From the NCBI GenBank assembly GCA_039198685.1, contig JBCCTK010000103.1, positions 1 through 11,180 on the forward strand: DNA of 11,180 nucleotides, read 5' to 3'. Every line of letters begins with the position of its first letter. The stretch's first letter is position 1. A program made the position numbers and the translations under genes. Below are positions 1 to 7,309 of this stretch, in pieces. Below the pieces are notes generated by a model, which had not been told where the DNA came from, ran no database searches, and saw nothing but the letters and a program-made list of their open reading frames with translations. This DNA comes from UBA5336 sp039198685. GTDB lineage: Bacteria > Pseudomonadota > Alphaproteobacteria > Caulobacterales > Hyphomonadaceae.

Positions 1-2403
1 GCGTCCTTCGGCGGCGGCTTTCCGGCCGATCCAGGTCTGCAGGTCCCGCTCCAATCCGGCCCGCCGTTTTTCGGCCTGCTCGCGGCCATGGGTCAGATCC
101 GTCAAGCGTCCGCGCGCCTCAGTTTCCGCTTCGCGCGCGCCTTGCACGCTTGCGCGGGCCTCCAGAAACCGGGCGTCGAGGCCGTCGAAGCCCCCTTCGG
201 ACTGGACCGGGTCGATGGCCGCTAAGGACTCGCGCGCCAGGCCGAGATCGCCGCGTATCCGGCCAGCAGCCTCGCGGACGCTATCATGCTTCACACCGGC
301 GCGTTCCAAGGCTTGGCGGGCTTCTGCCGCCGCACGGCGCAGTGTATTCAGCGTTTGACTCGCAGGAGCAACCTTGGCGCGCTCCCCTCGTAAGAAAGCC
401 TCGGCCTCTACCCGCGCGGCTTTCGCGTCCTCTCGGTCCTGATTTGCCCGGGTGAGCGCGTCTTTCAATGCCGGGCATTCACCTAGGGCTGCCTCAAGTC
501 GCGCCTGTTGTGCCAGCCGCTCTGCCGCGCTGACGGGGGCATTGGGCGTGCGCACAAAGCCGTCCCAGCGCCAGAGATGGCCTTCAAGGGTCACCAGGCG
601 CTGGCCAGGCTTCAAGTGCCCGGCAAGTCGTTCACCGTCTGCAGCCGTGATAACCCCACATTGCGCCAGCCGGGAGGCCAGTTCGCCTGGGGCGTCTACA
701 AAACGCGAAAGCGGGTCGCATCCTTTCGGGAGTTCTAGGCCCGATGCACCGGCGCCAGCCCAATGCAAGGCGGCCGCGGGGTCCGTTGAGGCCTGTAGGT
801 CGTCGCCTAGGGCTGCTGCGACCGCTTTTTCATATCCATCGCGGGTTCGAATTTCGCGGATAACGGGGGGCGCTGAGGGCCCCTCGCTCGGCTTCAACAG
901 ACGCTGCAGACCTGCAATTTCCGCCTCAAGGGCGCCCAGGGCGGTTTTGGCCTCCGTGTAGGCGGGCTCGGCGGCCGCTTCAGCTTCGCGCGCTTCGGAC
1001 AGTACCGCTTCAGCGCCCTCCTGGGCACGCTCTATATCCTGGAGCGCGAGTTCTGCGTCGCTTTCCCGGGTTTCTGCTTCCCTGACGACCTTCTCCAGGG
1101 CGGAAACATCGGGCAGGGCAGCCAGGTCACTACTAATCTGACGATCCTGGGCCTCAAGACCGGCTACACGCTTTTCCGCAACATCACGGGCGCTGCGGGC
1201 AGCATGCTGGCGCGCCCGCGCCTCGGACAATTCCTGTTGAATCGCGTCTGCGGAGGCTTCGGCCTTTCGCAGGTATAGACGAGCGGCTTCAACAGCTTCG
1301 CGGGCAGCCGCTTCCTTCTGCGAATTCTCGCTGGCATCCATCACGGGCAGCGCGGCGATTTCCGTCTCGGCCGTCTCAACGCCATCCTGCGCCTCAACAA
1401 TAGCGGCCTGCTCGCGCTCCATATCTTCGATCAAGCGCGCAGCTTCGGCTTCCAGCCGAGCCTTGGCCTCGGCTGCGGCCTTGTGCTCGGCTTCCAGCCT
1501 GGCCTTGGCAATCCGCGCTTGGCCAAGCTTTGCTCCGGCAAGGGATTCGGCTTCACGCAGAGCATCTAAGCCCTCACCGGCCTGCAGACGTTTGGTATCT
1601 GCAGTAGCGACATCCCGGGTGAGGCTTTCAACATCGGCTTTGGCGGTGTCCACGGCCGCGGAAGCCTCAGTCACGCCAGCGCGTGCGGCTTCCCATTTCA
1701 AATGAGCTGCAAAGGCATCAAGCGCAGAGATTTCATCAGAATATGCTTTGTACTTGCGCGCTTTGCGGGCCTGACGTTTCAGGCTTTCCAACTGGCGCTC
1801 CACCTCGGCGTTCACCTCGGTCAGACGCTCGAGATTGGTTTCTGCTGCGCGCAGCTTCAATTCTGCTTCATGGCGGCGGGAATTGAGACCCGCAATGCCA
1901 GCGGCTTCCTCAAGGATGCGGCGCCGGTTTTGCGGTTTCGAGGCGATCAACTCACTGATCTGACCTTGGCGCACCAGCGAGGGTGAGTTGGCACCGGTCG
2001 AGGCATCGGCGAATAGAAGTTGGATATCCTTGCCCCGCACCGTGCGACCGTTCAGCTTGTATGTGGAGCCGGTCCCCCGCTTCAGGCGACGTAGCACCTC
2101 CAGCGTGTCATTGTCGTTGAACTCCGCCGGCGCTGTACGACCGGAATTGTCCAGGGTCAGAGAGACTTCGGCGCTTTCCCGCGCAGGTCGGCCTTCAGCG
2201 CCGGAAAAGATCAGGTCGTCCATTTCCCCGCCGCGCATGGCGCGCGCAGAGGATGCGCCCATCACCCAGCGAAGGGCTTCCAGGAGGTTGGACTTACCGC
2301 ATCCATTCGGACCAACGATCCCAGTCAGGCCAGGCTCGACCAAAAGATCCTGAGGGTCCACGAAGGACTTGAAGCCGGCAATGCTCAGTTTGGTGATATG
2401 CAT
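1..2403 (-). CDS. smc: Chromosome segregation/condensation ATPase SMC (3' end outside window)
   Basis: SMC is the long coiled-coil ATPase that, as a dimer with ScpA and ScpB, organises newly replicated chromosome arms. The 801 visible codons read without a stop. The N-terminal ATPase head has Walker A GPNGCGKS at residues 31-38, with the usual SMC context ahead of it (AGFKSF). A Q-loop segment RQGQISELI lies near 145-153, followed by the typical ILEEAAGI at 163-170. From about residue 175 the protein is rich in Ala, Glu, Arg and Lys, as in the outgoing coiled coil. A hinge-like segment spans about 520-625 (starting DGYEKAVAAALGDDL), then coiled coil resumes to the window edge. SMC proteins are usually near 1150 residues, so about 350 residues, including the signature motif and Walker B, lie outside. 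The start at 2403 is supported by a GGGAG ribosome site about 9 bases upstream. It begins 14 bases after the dsbA-like gene, so cotranscription is likely. Family assignment is very secure. Confidence 0.96.
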   Translation of the reverse strand, partial: MHITKLSIAGFKSFVDPQDLLVEPGLTGIVGPNGCGKSNLLEALRWVMGASSARAMRGGEMDDLIFSGAEGRPARESAEVSLTLDNSGRTAPAEFNDNDTLEVLRRLKRGTGSTYKLNGRTVRGKDIQLLFADASTGANSPSLVRQGQISELIASKPQNRRRILEEAAGIAGLNSRRHEAELKLRAAETNLERLTEVNAEVERQLESLKRQARKARKYKAYSDEISALDAFAAHLKWEAARAGVTEASAAVDTAKADVESLTRDVATADTKRLQAGEGLDALREAESLAGAKLGQARIAKARLEAEHKAAAEAKARLEAEAARLIEDMEREQAAIVEAQDGVETAETEIAALPVMDASENSQKEAAAREAVEAARLYLRKAEASADAIQQELSEARARQHAARSARDVAEKRVAGLEAQDRQISSDLAALPDVSALEKVVREAETRESDAELALQDIERAQEGAEAVLSEAREAEAAAEPAYTEAKTALGALEAEIAGLQRLLKPSEGPSAPPVIREIRTRDGYEKAVAAALGDDLQASTDPAAALHWAGAGASGLELPKGCDPLSRFVDAPGELASRLAQCGVITAADGERLAGHLKPGQRLVTLEGHLWRWDGFVRTPNAPVSAAERLAQQARLEAALGECPALKDALTRANQDREDAKAARVEAEAFLRGERAKVAPASQTLNTLRRAAAEARQALERAGVKHDSVREAAGRIRGDLGLARESLAAIDPVQSEGGFDGLDARFLEARASVQGAREAETEARGRLTDLTHGREQAEKRRAGLERDLQTWIGRKAAAEGR

Positions 2404-2417
2404 TCCGGCTCCCGAAC

Positions 2418-3179
2418 TTACTCCGCCTCCGTGGTTTCTGCGTCTGCGGTGTCGTCCACAGGTGCGGTATCCACGGGTGCTTCTGCCTCGTTCTCATCCT
2501 CGGCCGCGCGCTCGATGCCGAGGGCGGCCAACTCCAGGTCGATCAATGCCGACAAGCCGTCCGCAGAGCGAGCCTGGAATGTGTTCTCAAGCTTATTGCC
2601 CTGAAGGATCAGTGTTGGCGTGGACTGGACTGCATATTCCTCACCCGTCAGAATTACGTCGGCGATTGTTTGGCGAATCTCGCGGTCCGAAATACAGGCA
2701 TCAAAAGCCTCTTCGCCGACAATGCCGTGGCGCGCAGCAATCGTCATTAGGGCAGGTTTCACAGCGCCTTGGCGCGTTGCGGCCAGAATGCCGGGCTGGG
2801 CCTCGAATAGATCATCAATGACGTCATAGTATTTGTCGGGTCCTGCGCAGCGCGCCATCGCAAAGCCCGCAATAGCCACATTGGCTGGCGGCGTTGGAAA
2901 CTCTCGGAAGACGAACCGCACCAGGCCCGTCTCAACATAGTCTTCCTTAATCGTTGGCATAACGGCCTGGTGGAACTGCAGGCAGGCTCCGCAGGTTATC
3001 GAAGCATACTCTATGAGCGTCACGGGCGCGTCAGCATTACCGAGAACCATATCGACGATGCCGTCACTGTTGGCGGCGGGAGCGCTGGGCCCTGTGTCAT
3101 CGCCCGTCGCGCTGCCACAGGCGGCAAGGGCGAGGAGAGCAAAGGCGGAGAGGGCGGCGCGGCGGTTGAACGAGCGCAT
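2418..3179 (-). CDS. DsbA-family thioredoxin-fold lipoprotein
   Basis: Probable periplasmic thiol-disulfide oxidoreductase of the DsbA/Thioredoxin_4 group. Numbering from the ATG at 3185: a basic N-terminus, then a hydrophobic stretch and lipobox LAAC with Cys23, so the mature protein should be lipid-anchored. The active site is C65-G-A-C68 in ITCGACLQFH. The cis-proline loop is STPT with Pro190. Cys113 and Cys164 are additional conserved-looking cysteines. Residues 227-255 form an acidic, Glu/Asp/Ala-rich tail with no obvious fold. There are two ATGs six bases apart. An AAAAGG sequence lies only 2 bases from the upstream ATG (3185) but 8 from the downstream one (3179), so I prefer 3179 (253 residues). 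The gene sits between dciA and smc on the same strand. This order is familiar in alphaproteobacteria, although the function looks unrelated to chromosomes. The substrate cannot be inferred, and it could be an oxidase or an isomerase. Confidence 0.9.
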   Translation of the reverse strand: MRSFNRRAALSAFALLALAACGSATGDDTGPSAPAANSDGIVDMVLGNADAPVTLIEYASITCGACLQFHQAVMPTIKEDYVETGLVRFVFREFPTPPANVAIAGFAMARCAGPDKYYDVIDDLFEAQPGILAATRQGAVKPALMTIAARHGIVGEEAFDACISDREIRQTIADVILTGEEYAVQSTPTLILQGNKLENTFQARSADGLSALIDLELAALGIERAAEDENEAEAPVDTAPVDDTADAETTEAE

Positions 3180-3263
3180 CTGCATAACCTTTTCTTAGCA
3201 ATCGTGAGTCGGCGTGATTTCCAAATGGTTAACGTCCTCAGCTTTGTCAGCCTCTTTTGGGCG
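3180..3263 (-). promoter_or_regulatory. dciA-dsbA spacer with CtrA-like half-site and GANTC site
   Basis: This 84-base gap is the largest spacer within the minus-strand unit and could hold a separate promoter for the dsbA-like gene and smc. It contains TTAACCAT on the minus strand (3232 to 3225), which matches the CtrA half-site known from Caulobacter, and GAGTC at 3206-3210, a CcrM recognition site, between that half-site and the start codon. I see no second TTAA at the 7-base spacing, so this is only a half-site. No convincing terminator hairpin for dciA is visible. Confidence 0.4.
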
Positions 3264-3809
3264 TCAATCCTTATGATTTGCCGATACCATGGCTTTGCCC
3301 AAGGATATAGTTGCAGCGCGCAGGCGCGGACAATCGATCTCCGCTACGGCACGCTCAAGGGCTGAGAGCTCCGTGGGTGTGATCGTTCGCCGGCGCACAT
3401 CAGCAGGCTTTGACGCTGGGGTCCCAGGCAGTGGTCCCTGTACAATCTTGAGTTTTGCCACATGCCCGCCCGCGGCTGTCTTGAGGCGCGACCGGATCTG
3501 TTCGGCCTGGTGCTGGATGATCGGTGCGGCCTGGGGAATCACTCGCAGGGTCAAGACGCGTTCGGTTTTTTTTCCGCTCAGCTTCTCCGGGGCGCAATAT
3601 TTTGCCAGGTCTTCACCGACCACATCGCGCCACTGGGCCTTTAGCCTGGCAAGACCCGCGCCAGGTTCGGGCAGGGACCGCCTGGCGAACTTTGCCGCCG
3701 CCTGGCCAAGGGTTGGCGCGCCGCGATGTATAGGCTTTGCCCTACGGTAGCGAAGTGCAACCCGAGCACGTGCTTCCGCTATTGGATCATTTGCCAGCAG
3801 TTTAACCAT
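3264..3809 (-). CDS. dciA: DUF721 / DciA-type replicative helicase loader
   Basis: A 181-residue basic protein with a DUF721 (DciA-like) domain. DciA proteins bind DnaB helicase and support its loading in bacteria lacking DnaC. Residues about 31-130 match the family pattern: a helical start (APTLGQAAAKFARR), the core LKAQWRDVVGEDLAKYCAPEKL with Trp60 and Gly65, a beta strand ERVLTLRV (84-91), an alpha helix, and the ending KLKIVQGPLP near 119-128. Residues 145-181 form an extra C-terminal tail of unknown role. The reading frame extends upstream to a TTG at 3875. I chose the ATG at 3809 because GAGGG lies 6 bases before it and the domain is complete from there. It is divergent from mutY across 107 bases, with dsbA and smc following on the same strand. 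Family membership is secure; helicase loading is inferred from DciA homologues. Confidence 0.85.
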   Translation of the reverse strand: MVKLLANDPIAEARARVALRYRRAKPIHRGAPTLGQAAAKFARRSLPEPGAGLARLKAQWRDVVGEDLAKYCAPEKLSGKKTERVLTLRVIPQAAPIIQHQAEQIRSRLKTAAGGHVAKLKIVQGPLPGTPASKPADVRRRTITPTELSALERAVAEIDCPRLRAATISLGKAMVSANHKD

Positions 3810-3886
3810 GGCCCGCCCTCTGGATTGGCTTGCCGCAAAGCGAGATCGCCATACGACCTCACCCACAGCACGCAACTGCCTAGGAA

Positions 3887-3891
3887 GAGTC
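3887..3891. promoter_or_regulatory. GANTC (CcrM) site in the dciA-mutY divergent region
   Basis: GAGTC lies 25 bases before the mutY start and 77 bases before the dciA start. Because ccrM lies in this window, the site is presumably methylated and passes through a hemimethylated state at replication. Whether it affects either promoter is inference. Confidence 0.45.
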
Positions 3892-3908
3892 GCCTGTGAA
3901 ATGAAAGC

Positions 3909-3924
3909 GTTAATGAATGGTTAA
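3909..3924 (-). promoter_or_regulatory. Perfect CtrA-type box (TTAA-N7-TTAAC)
   Basis: On the minus strand the sequence reads TTAACCATTCATTAAC. Both TTAA half-sites are perfect with the 7-base spacing of the Caulobacter CtrA consensus, and the trailing C is also present. The box covers the putative mutY start codon (3917-3919) and lies about 100 bases upstream of the dciA ATG. Oriented toward dciA it could act as an activator site near a -35 region. Over the mutY start it could repress. Binding is inferred from the motif alone. Confidence 0.6.
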
Positions 3925-4990
3925 TTCAGTGGGTTTGTCGGCTCTGCCTGGGGAATTGCTTGTGTGGTATGAGCGCCACGCCCGAGAGCTACCCTGGCGG
4001 ATTTCACCAGAACGGCGCAGGCATGGAGAGCGGCCTGACCCCTACAGAATATGGCTGTCAGAGGTCATGCTACAGCAAACAACAATTGCCCATGCTACGC
4101 GGTATTGGCTCAATTTTACAAAGCGCTGGCCTACGGTTGAGGCGTTGGCCAGCGCAGCAGACGAAGAGGTCATGGCGGCTTGGGCGGGGCTTGGATATTA
4201 TGCGCGGGCTCGTAACCTGTTGAAGTGTGCGCGGGTCGTGGCGGCTTCCGGCGGGGTTTTTCCACAGTCGCAGGACCGGCTGCAAGGCCTTCCGGGTATC
4301 GGCGTCTATACATCCGGCGCGATCGCGGCGATCGCCTTTGACCAGAAGGCGGCAGCCGTCGATGGAAATGTGGATCGTGTCTTCTCCAGACTCTTCGCAC
4401 TCAAAGGGGAGTGGGCAGACGAAAAAAAGCGTATCAAGATCGAAGTCGAATCCTTGGTCCCGAACGAACGGCCAGGAGAGTTTGCAGAAGCGCTGATGGA
4501 TCTCGGCGCTACGGTGTGCACGCCGAAATCGCCCAATTGCCTGATCTGCCCGCTGTCTTCTTTTTGTGCAGCCCGCGCAGAGGGAACGCCCGATACATAT
4601 CCCATCAAACCAAGGAAGAACGCCAAGCCGAAACGACAGGGGAGTGTTTTGTTAGCGCAGGCCAATGGGTCTGTTCTGCTGATGCGCCGCCCCGAGACAG
4701 GGCTCCTTGGCGGAATGTTGGGATTGCCGTCAACAGATTGGGGCGACGGGTTCGGCGATGTTGCAGCCCTTGCGCAAGGTCACGGCGTTGATCAAGTGTC
4801 CCTTGAGTTTCTGGGAGACGTACGCCACGTCTTTACTCACTTTGAGTTGACCCTGCAGGTCTGGCGCGGCCTTGCCGAACCATCAAGCGATGGGGATTGG
4901 CATCAACCGAAGGATGTTGAAGGCTTGCCCAGCGTCTTTGCCAAGGCTTTTCGGCTGGCCTATCCGTCAAGGCCCATTTCGGACCGGTAG
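3917..4990 (+). CDS. mutY: Adenine DNA glycosylase MutY
   Basis: MutY removes adenine mispaired with 8-oxoguanine and so limits G:C to T:A mutation. The 357-residue protein has all the expected parts. The catalytic Glu49 lies in WLSEVMLQQT. The helix-hairpin-helix LPGIGVYTSGAI spans 125-136. The catalytic Asp149 lies in VDGNVDRVFSR. The 4Fe-4S ligands are Cys201, Cys208, Cys211 and Cys217 with C-X6-C-X2-C-X5-C spacing. The C-terminal NUDIX-like 8-oxoG recognition domain covers about 240-350 and includes GLLGGMLGLP and HVFTHFELTL. Length is normal for MutY. No strong ribosome site precedes the ATG at 3917; a GTG at 3929 is an alternative and would lose only four residues. The start overlaps a CtrA-type box. 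The last 10 codons overlap, in antisense, the 3' end of ccrM. Confidence 0.96.
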   Translation: MVNSVGLSALPGELLVWYERHARELPWRISPERRRHGERPDPYRIWLSEVMLQQTTIAHATRYWLNFTKRWPTVEALASAADEEVMAAWAGLGYYARARNLLKCARVVAASGGVFPQSQDRLQGLPGIGVYTSGAIAAIAFDQKAAAVDGNVDRVFSRLFALKGEWADEKKRIKIEVESLVPNERPGEFAEALMDLGATVCTPKSPNCLICPLSSFCAARAEGTPDTYPIKPRKNAKPKRQGSVLLAQANGSVLLMRRPETGLLGGMLGLPSTDWGDGFGDVAALAQGHGVDQVSLEFLGDVRHVFTHFELTLQVWRGLAEPSSDGDWHQPKDVEGLPSVFAKAFRLAYPSRPISDR

Positions 4991-6042
4991 CGTCGACGCA
5001 ATAAGTCAATCGGCGCGAGTTTGCCCCGGTCCTCATAGTGCCAGAATGTCCACCCATTGCAGGCGGGTGCTTGGGTGACATGGGCGCCGATGCGATGGAT
5101 CGAGCCGGTTGCCTCGCCAATGCTCAGTGATCCATCCACGCGAATGCGCGCTTCGTGGCGTTTGCCGCGGCTAAAAAGCCGCTCGCCGGGTTTTAGCCAA
5201 CCGGTTTCCACCAATGCTCCAAAGGGTACGCGGGGGGCAGCCTTGGCGCTTTTCATGGTCTGCAAATCGTTCGTCGCGATCGGCTCGGTTGCCCGCAATC
5301 GGGCGCGGGAAAGGCTTGCATAGTCGGCCTCGCGTTCGATGCCAATGAAGTCCCGGCCGAGCGCCTTGGCGACTGTGGCGGTGGTGCCTGTGCCCGAAAA
5401 CGGATCAAGCACGAGGTCACCGGGATGCGACGTCGCCAAAAGGATGCGCCGGAGCAGGGCTTCAGGCTTTTGCGTCGGGTGGGCTTTCTTGCCAGAGCCG
5501 TCTTTCAGCCGTTCGGTGCCTGTGCAGAGCGGGATGGTCCAATCGGACCGCATCTGCTTGTCATCATTGAAGGTTTTTAGGGCATCATAGTTGAATGTGA
5601 CCTTGGATTTTTCGGTCTTGCCTGCCCAGATTAGTGTTTCATGGGCGTTCTGGAAGCGCGTGCCCTTGAAGTTTGGCATCGGGTTGGACTTCAGCCAGAT
5701 CACATCATTCTGGATCCAGAATCCGGCATCCTGGAGCACCGTGCCGACCCGAAAAATGTTATGATAGGAGCCGATGACCCAAATCGCGCCATTCGGCTTG
5801 AGAATGCGATGGCATTCGCTAAGCCATTGATGGGTGAATAAATCATAGGCATCGAAGCTGTCGAACCGGTCCCAATGGTCCGTCACACCGTCGACGGCCG
5901 ATTGGTCAGGCCGGGTCAGCCCAGTGCCGAGCTGCAAATTATAAGGCGGGTCAGCGAATATGAGGTCAACGCTGTCGTCGGGTAGCCGAGACATCACATC
6001 GATGCAGTCGCCTTCAATGATCGTGTTGCGATGCAACTCCAT
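4960..6042 (-). CDS. ccrM: Cell-cycle-regulated GANTC adenine methyltransferase CcrM
   Basis: CcrM is an orphan DNA methyltransferase that places N6-methyladenine in GANTC sites late in replication and thereby times cell-cycle transcription in alphaproteobacteria. The 360-residue protein has the beta-class order: the catalytic DPPY at 31-34 (IFADPPYNLQLG), then a central region with GSYHNIFRVG and SNPMPNFKGTRF, the segment AHPTQKPEALL at 188-197, and the S-adenosylmethionine-binding DPFSGTGTT at 213-221. The C-terminal domain, about 268-355, contains GWLKPGERLFS and APACNGWTFWHYE and is the RAMA-like extension typical of CcrM. Length is close to the Caulobacter enzyme. The start at 6042 has GGGAG 7 bases upstream. 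No restriction partner is visible nearby, which fits an orphan methylase. Its own leader carries three GANTC sites, so autoregulation is likely. It converges on mutY with a 31-base overlap. Confidence 0.97.
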   Translation of the reverse strand: MELHRNTIIEGDCIDVMSRLPDDSVDLIFADPPYNLQLGTGLTRPDQSAVDGVTDHWDRFDSFDAYDLFTHQWLSECHRILKPNGAIWVIGSYHNIFRVGTVLQDAGFWIQNDVIWLKSNPMPNFKGTRFQNAHETLIWAGKTEKSKVTFNYDALKTFNDDKQMRSDWTIPLCTGTERLKDGSGKKAHPTQKPEALLRRILLATSHPGDLVLDPFSGTGTTATVAKALGRDFIGIEREADYASLSRARLRATEPIATNDLQTMKSAKAAPRVPFGALVETGWLKPGERLFSRGKRHEARIRVDGSLSIGEATGSIHRIGAHVTQAPACNGWTFWHYEDRGKLAPIDLLRRRYRSEMGLDG

Positions 6043-6151
6043 AAGCGCGCTCCCAAGTCGGCATAGTGGCCCGAAACCGTTCCAGAATCACCCCTTACGA
6101 ATCAATTTGGTTGCGCGGGTCTTAACGCTGGATTCCAGATCGAATGTGACC
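6043..6151 (-). promoter_or_regulatory. ccrM promoter region with three GANTC sites
   Basis: The 109 bases between the radical SAM stop and the ccrM ATG contain GANTC at 6085-6089, 6099-6103 and 6131-6135. In Caulobacter the ccrM leader also carries GANTC sites involved in shutting off the gene after methylation. The clustering here suggests the same feedback. The ribosome site GGGAG lies just before the ATG. No transcription terminator for the upstream radical SAM gene is apparent. Confidence 0.7.
6109..6125 (-). promoter_or_regulatory. Degenerate CtrA-like box upstream of ccrM
   Basis: The minus strand reads TTAAGACCCGCGCAACC. The first half-site TTAA is perfect. At the 7-base spacing the second is GCAACC instead of TTAACC, two mismatches. 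It lies 67-83 bases before the ccrM ATG and just upstream of the GANTC pair. That order, CtrA site then GANTC, resembles the Caulobacter ccrM promoter. On sequence alone the match is weak. Confidence 0.35.
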
Positions 6152-7285
6152 TCAGACATCAAGCATGAATTGGCCATCTGGCGCCTGCATGGGCCGGAAC
6201 AGGTTTGTGGTCAGGGTCGGACGTGCGCTATCAAGGTCGTGGGTGCGCGCTGCACGGGAAAATCGCTGGGCAATGAGTTTGGCATAGGGGCCGCGCCCTT
6301 TGCCCCGTTCAAACCAGCGCGGATCATAATCCAGCCCGCCGCGCATCTCCCGTAATAGGTTAACCACTTTGGCCGCCCGGTCTGGGTAATGCTGGGCCAG
6401 CCATTCATGGAAAATATCCTTCAATTCGCGGGGTAGGCGCAGCAAGACATAGCCTGCGCTTGAGGCCCCGGCCTCGGCTGCATTGGCCAGGAGCGGCTCG
6501 ATCTCATGGTCAGTCAGAGCGGGAATGATCGGCGCGGTCATCGCTGTGACAGGAATCCCTGCCGCGCTCAGTCTTGCGATTGTCTCGAAGCGTCGGCGCG
6601 GACTGGCCGCGCGCGGCTCCATTGTCCTGGCTAGTCTTGGATCTTGGGTGGTGATCGAGACCCCCACGCGGGCCAGGCCCATCTGCGCCATCGGCGCGAT
6701 CAGGTCGATGTCCCGCTGGATCAGCGTTGACTTGGTGAGCAGAGTGACAGGATGGCGAAACTCATGCAGCACTTCCAGTAGGCCACGCGTGAGCTGCAAG
6801 CGCTTCTCCACAGGTTGATAAGCGTCTGTGTTAACCCCAAGCGCGATGACCCGGGGGATGTAACCAGGCTTGTTCAACTCCCGCCGAAGCAAGTCCGGCC
6901 CATTGGGCTTGAAGAACAGCTTGCTCTCGAAATCGAGGCCCGGTGAGAGCCCCTGATACGCATGGGAGGGCCGGGCGAAACAATAGACGCATCCATGCTC
7001 GCACCCGCGATATGGGTTGATGGACCGGTCGAAATGGATATCCGGGGAGCGGTTGAAGGTGATGATCGTGCGCGCTTTTTCGGCCGTGACCTGCGTGCGA
7101 AGCCGAGATGCATCTTCCTCAACAGTGTCCCAGCCATCGTCGAAGCTCTCCTTGTGGTGGGCCTCAAAACGTCCTGAGGCATTTGAAATTGCGCCGCGCC
7201 CCCGATGGTCGAAGCGCTCTGCCGTTTCGGCAACTTCGCTGCAGGTTACGCGGCCTGTCGGTTTAAGCTTTTGTCGTTTCTCCAT
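6152..7285 (-). CDS. PA0069-type radical SAM protein (SplB/photolyase-like)
   Basis: A 377-residue radical SAM protein of the COG1533 group, often annotated as PA0069 family or spore-photoproduct-lyase-like. The 4Fe-4S motif C-X3-C-X2-C is present as CEHGCVYCF with Cys95, Cys99 and Cys102, preceded by RSINPYRG. Later segments typical of this family are ALGVNTDAYQPVEKRLQLTR, LLTKSTLIQRDIDLI and VGVSITTQD. The C-terminus ends in LFRPMQAPDGQFMLDV. The biochemical reaction of this family is not established; DNA repair is suggested only by distant similarity to spore photoproduct lyase. The frame is open to 7441, but that would overlap the divergent gene and add residues unlike the family, so I chose the ATG at 7285. 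It has no good ribosome site. A perfect SOS-type box 24 bases upstream supports a repair or damage-response role. Confidence 0.88.
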   Translation of the reverse strand: MEKRQKLKPTGRVTCSEVAETAERFDHRGRGAISNASGRFEAHHKESFDDGWDTVEEDASRLRTQVTAEKARTIITFNRSPDIHFDRSINPYRGCEHGCVYCFARPSHAYQGLSPGLDFESKLFFKPNGPDLLRRELNKPGYIPRVIALGVNTDAYQPVEKRLQLTRGLLEVLHEFRHPVTLLTKSTLIQRDIDLIAPMAQMGLARVGVSITTQDPRLARTMEPRAASPRRRFETIARLSAAGIPVTAMTAPIIPALTDHEIEPLLANAAEAGASSAGYVLLRLPRELKDIFHEWLAQHYPDRAAKVVNLLREMRGGLDYDPRWFERGKGRGPYAKLIAQRFSRAARTHDLDSARPTLTTNLFRPMQAPDGQFMLDV

Positions 7286-7309
7286 AGCGATAAGGATAAC
7301 CAAAGAATG

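Noticed and set aside
452..961. Open frame of 169 codons on the plus strand
   Set aside because: It lies antisense to the smc hinge and coiled coil, has no ribosome site and no recognisable family, and results from high-GC codon use in smc.
3810..3875. TTG start giving dciA 22 extra residues
   Set aside because: The ATG at 3809 has a GAGGG ribosome site at good spacing and the whole DUF721 domain follows it.
6355..6366. TTAACC sequence inside the radical SAM gene as a CtrA site
   Set aside because: It is within coding sequence, lacks a second half at 7-base spacing and is not near a start codon.
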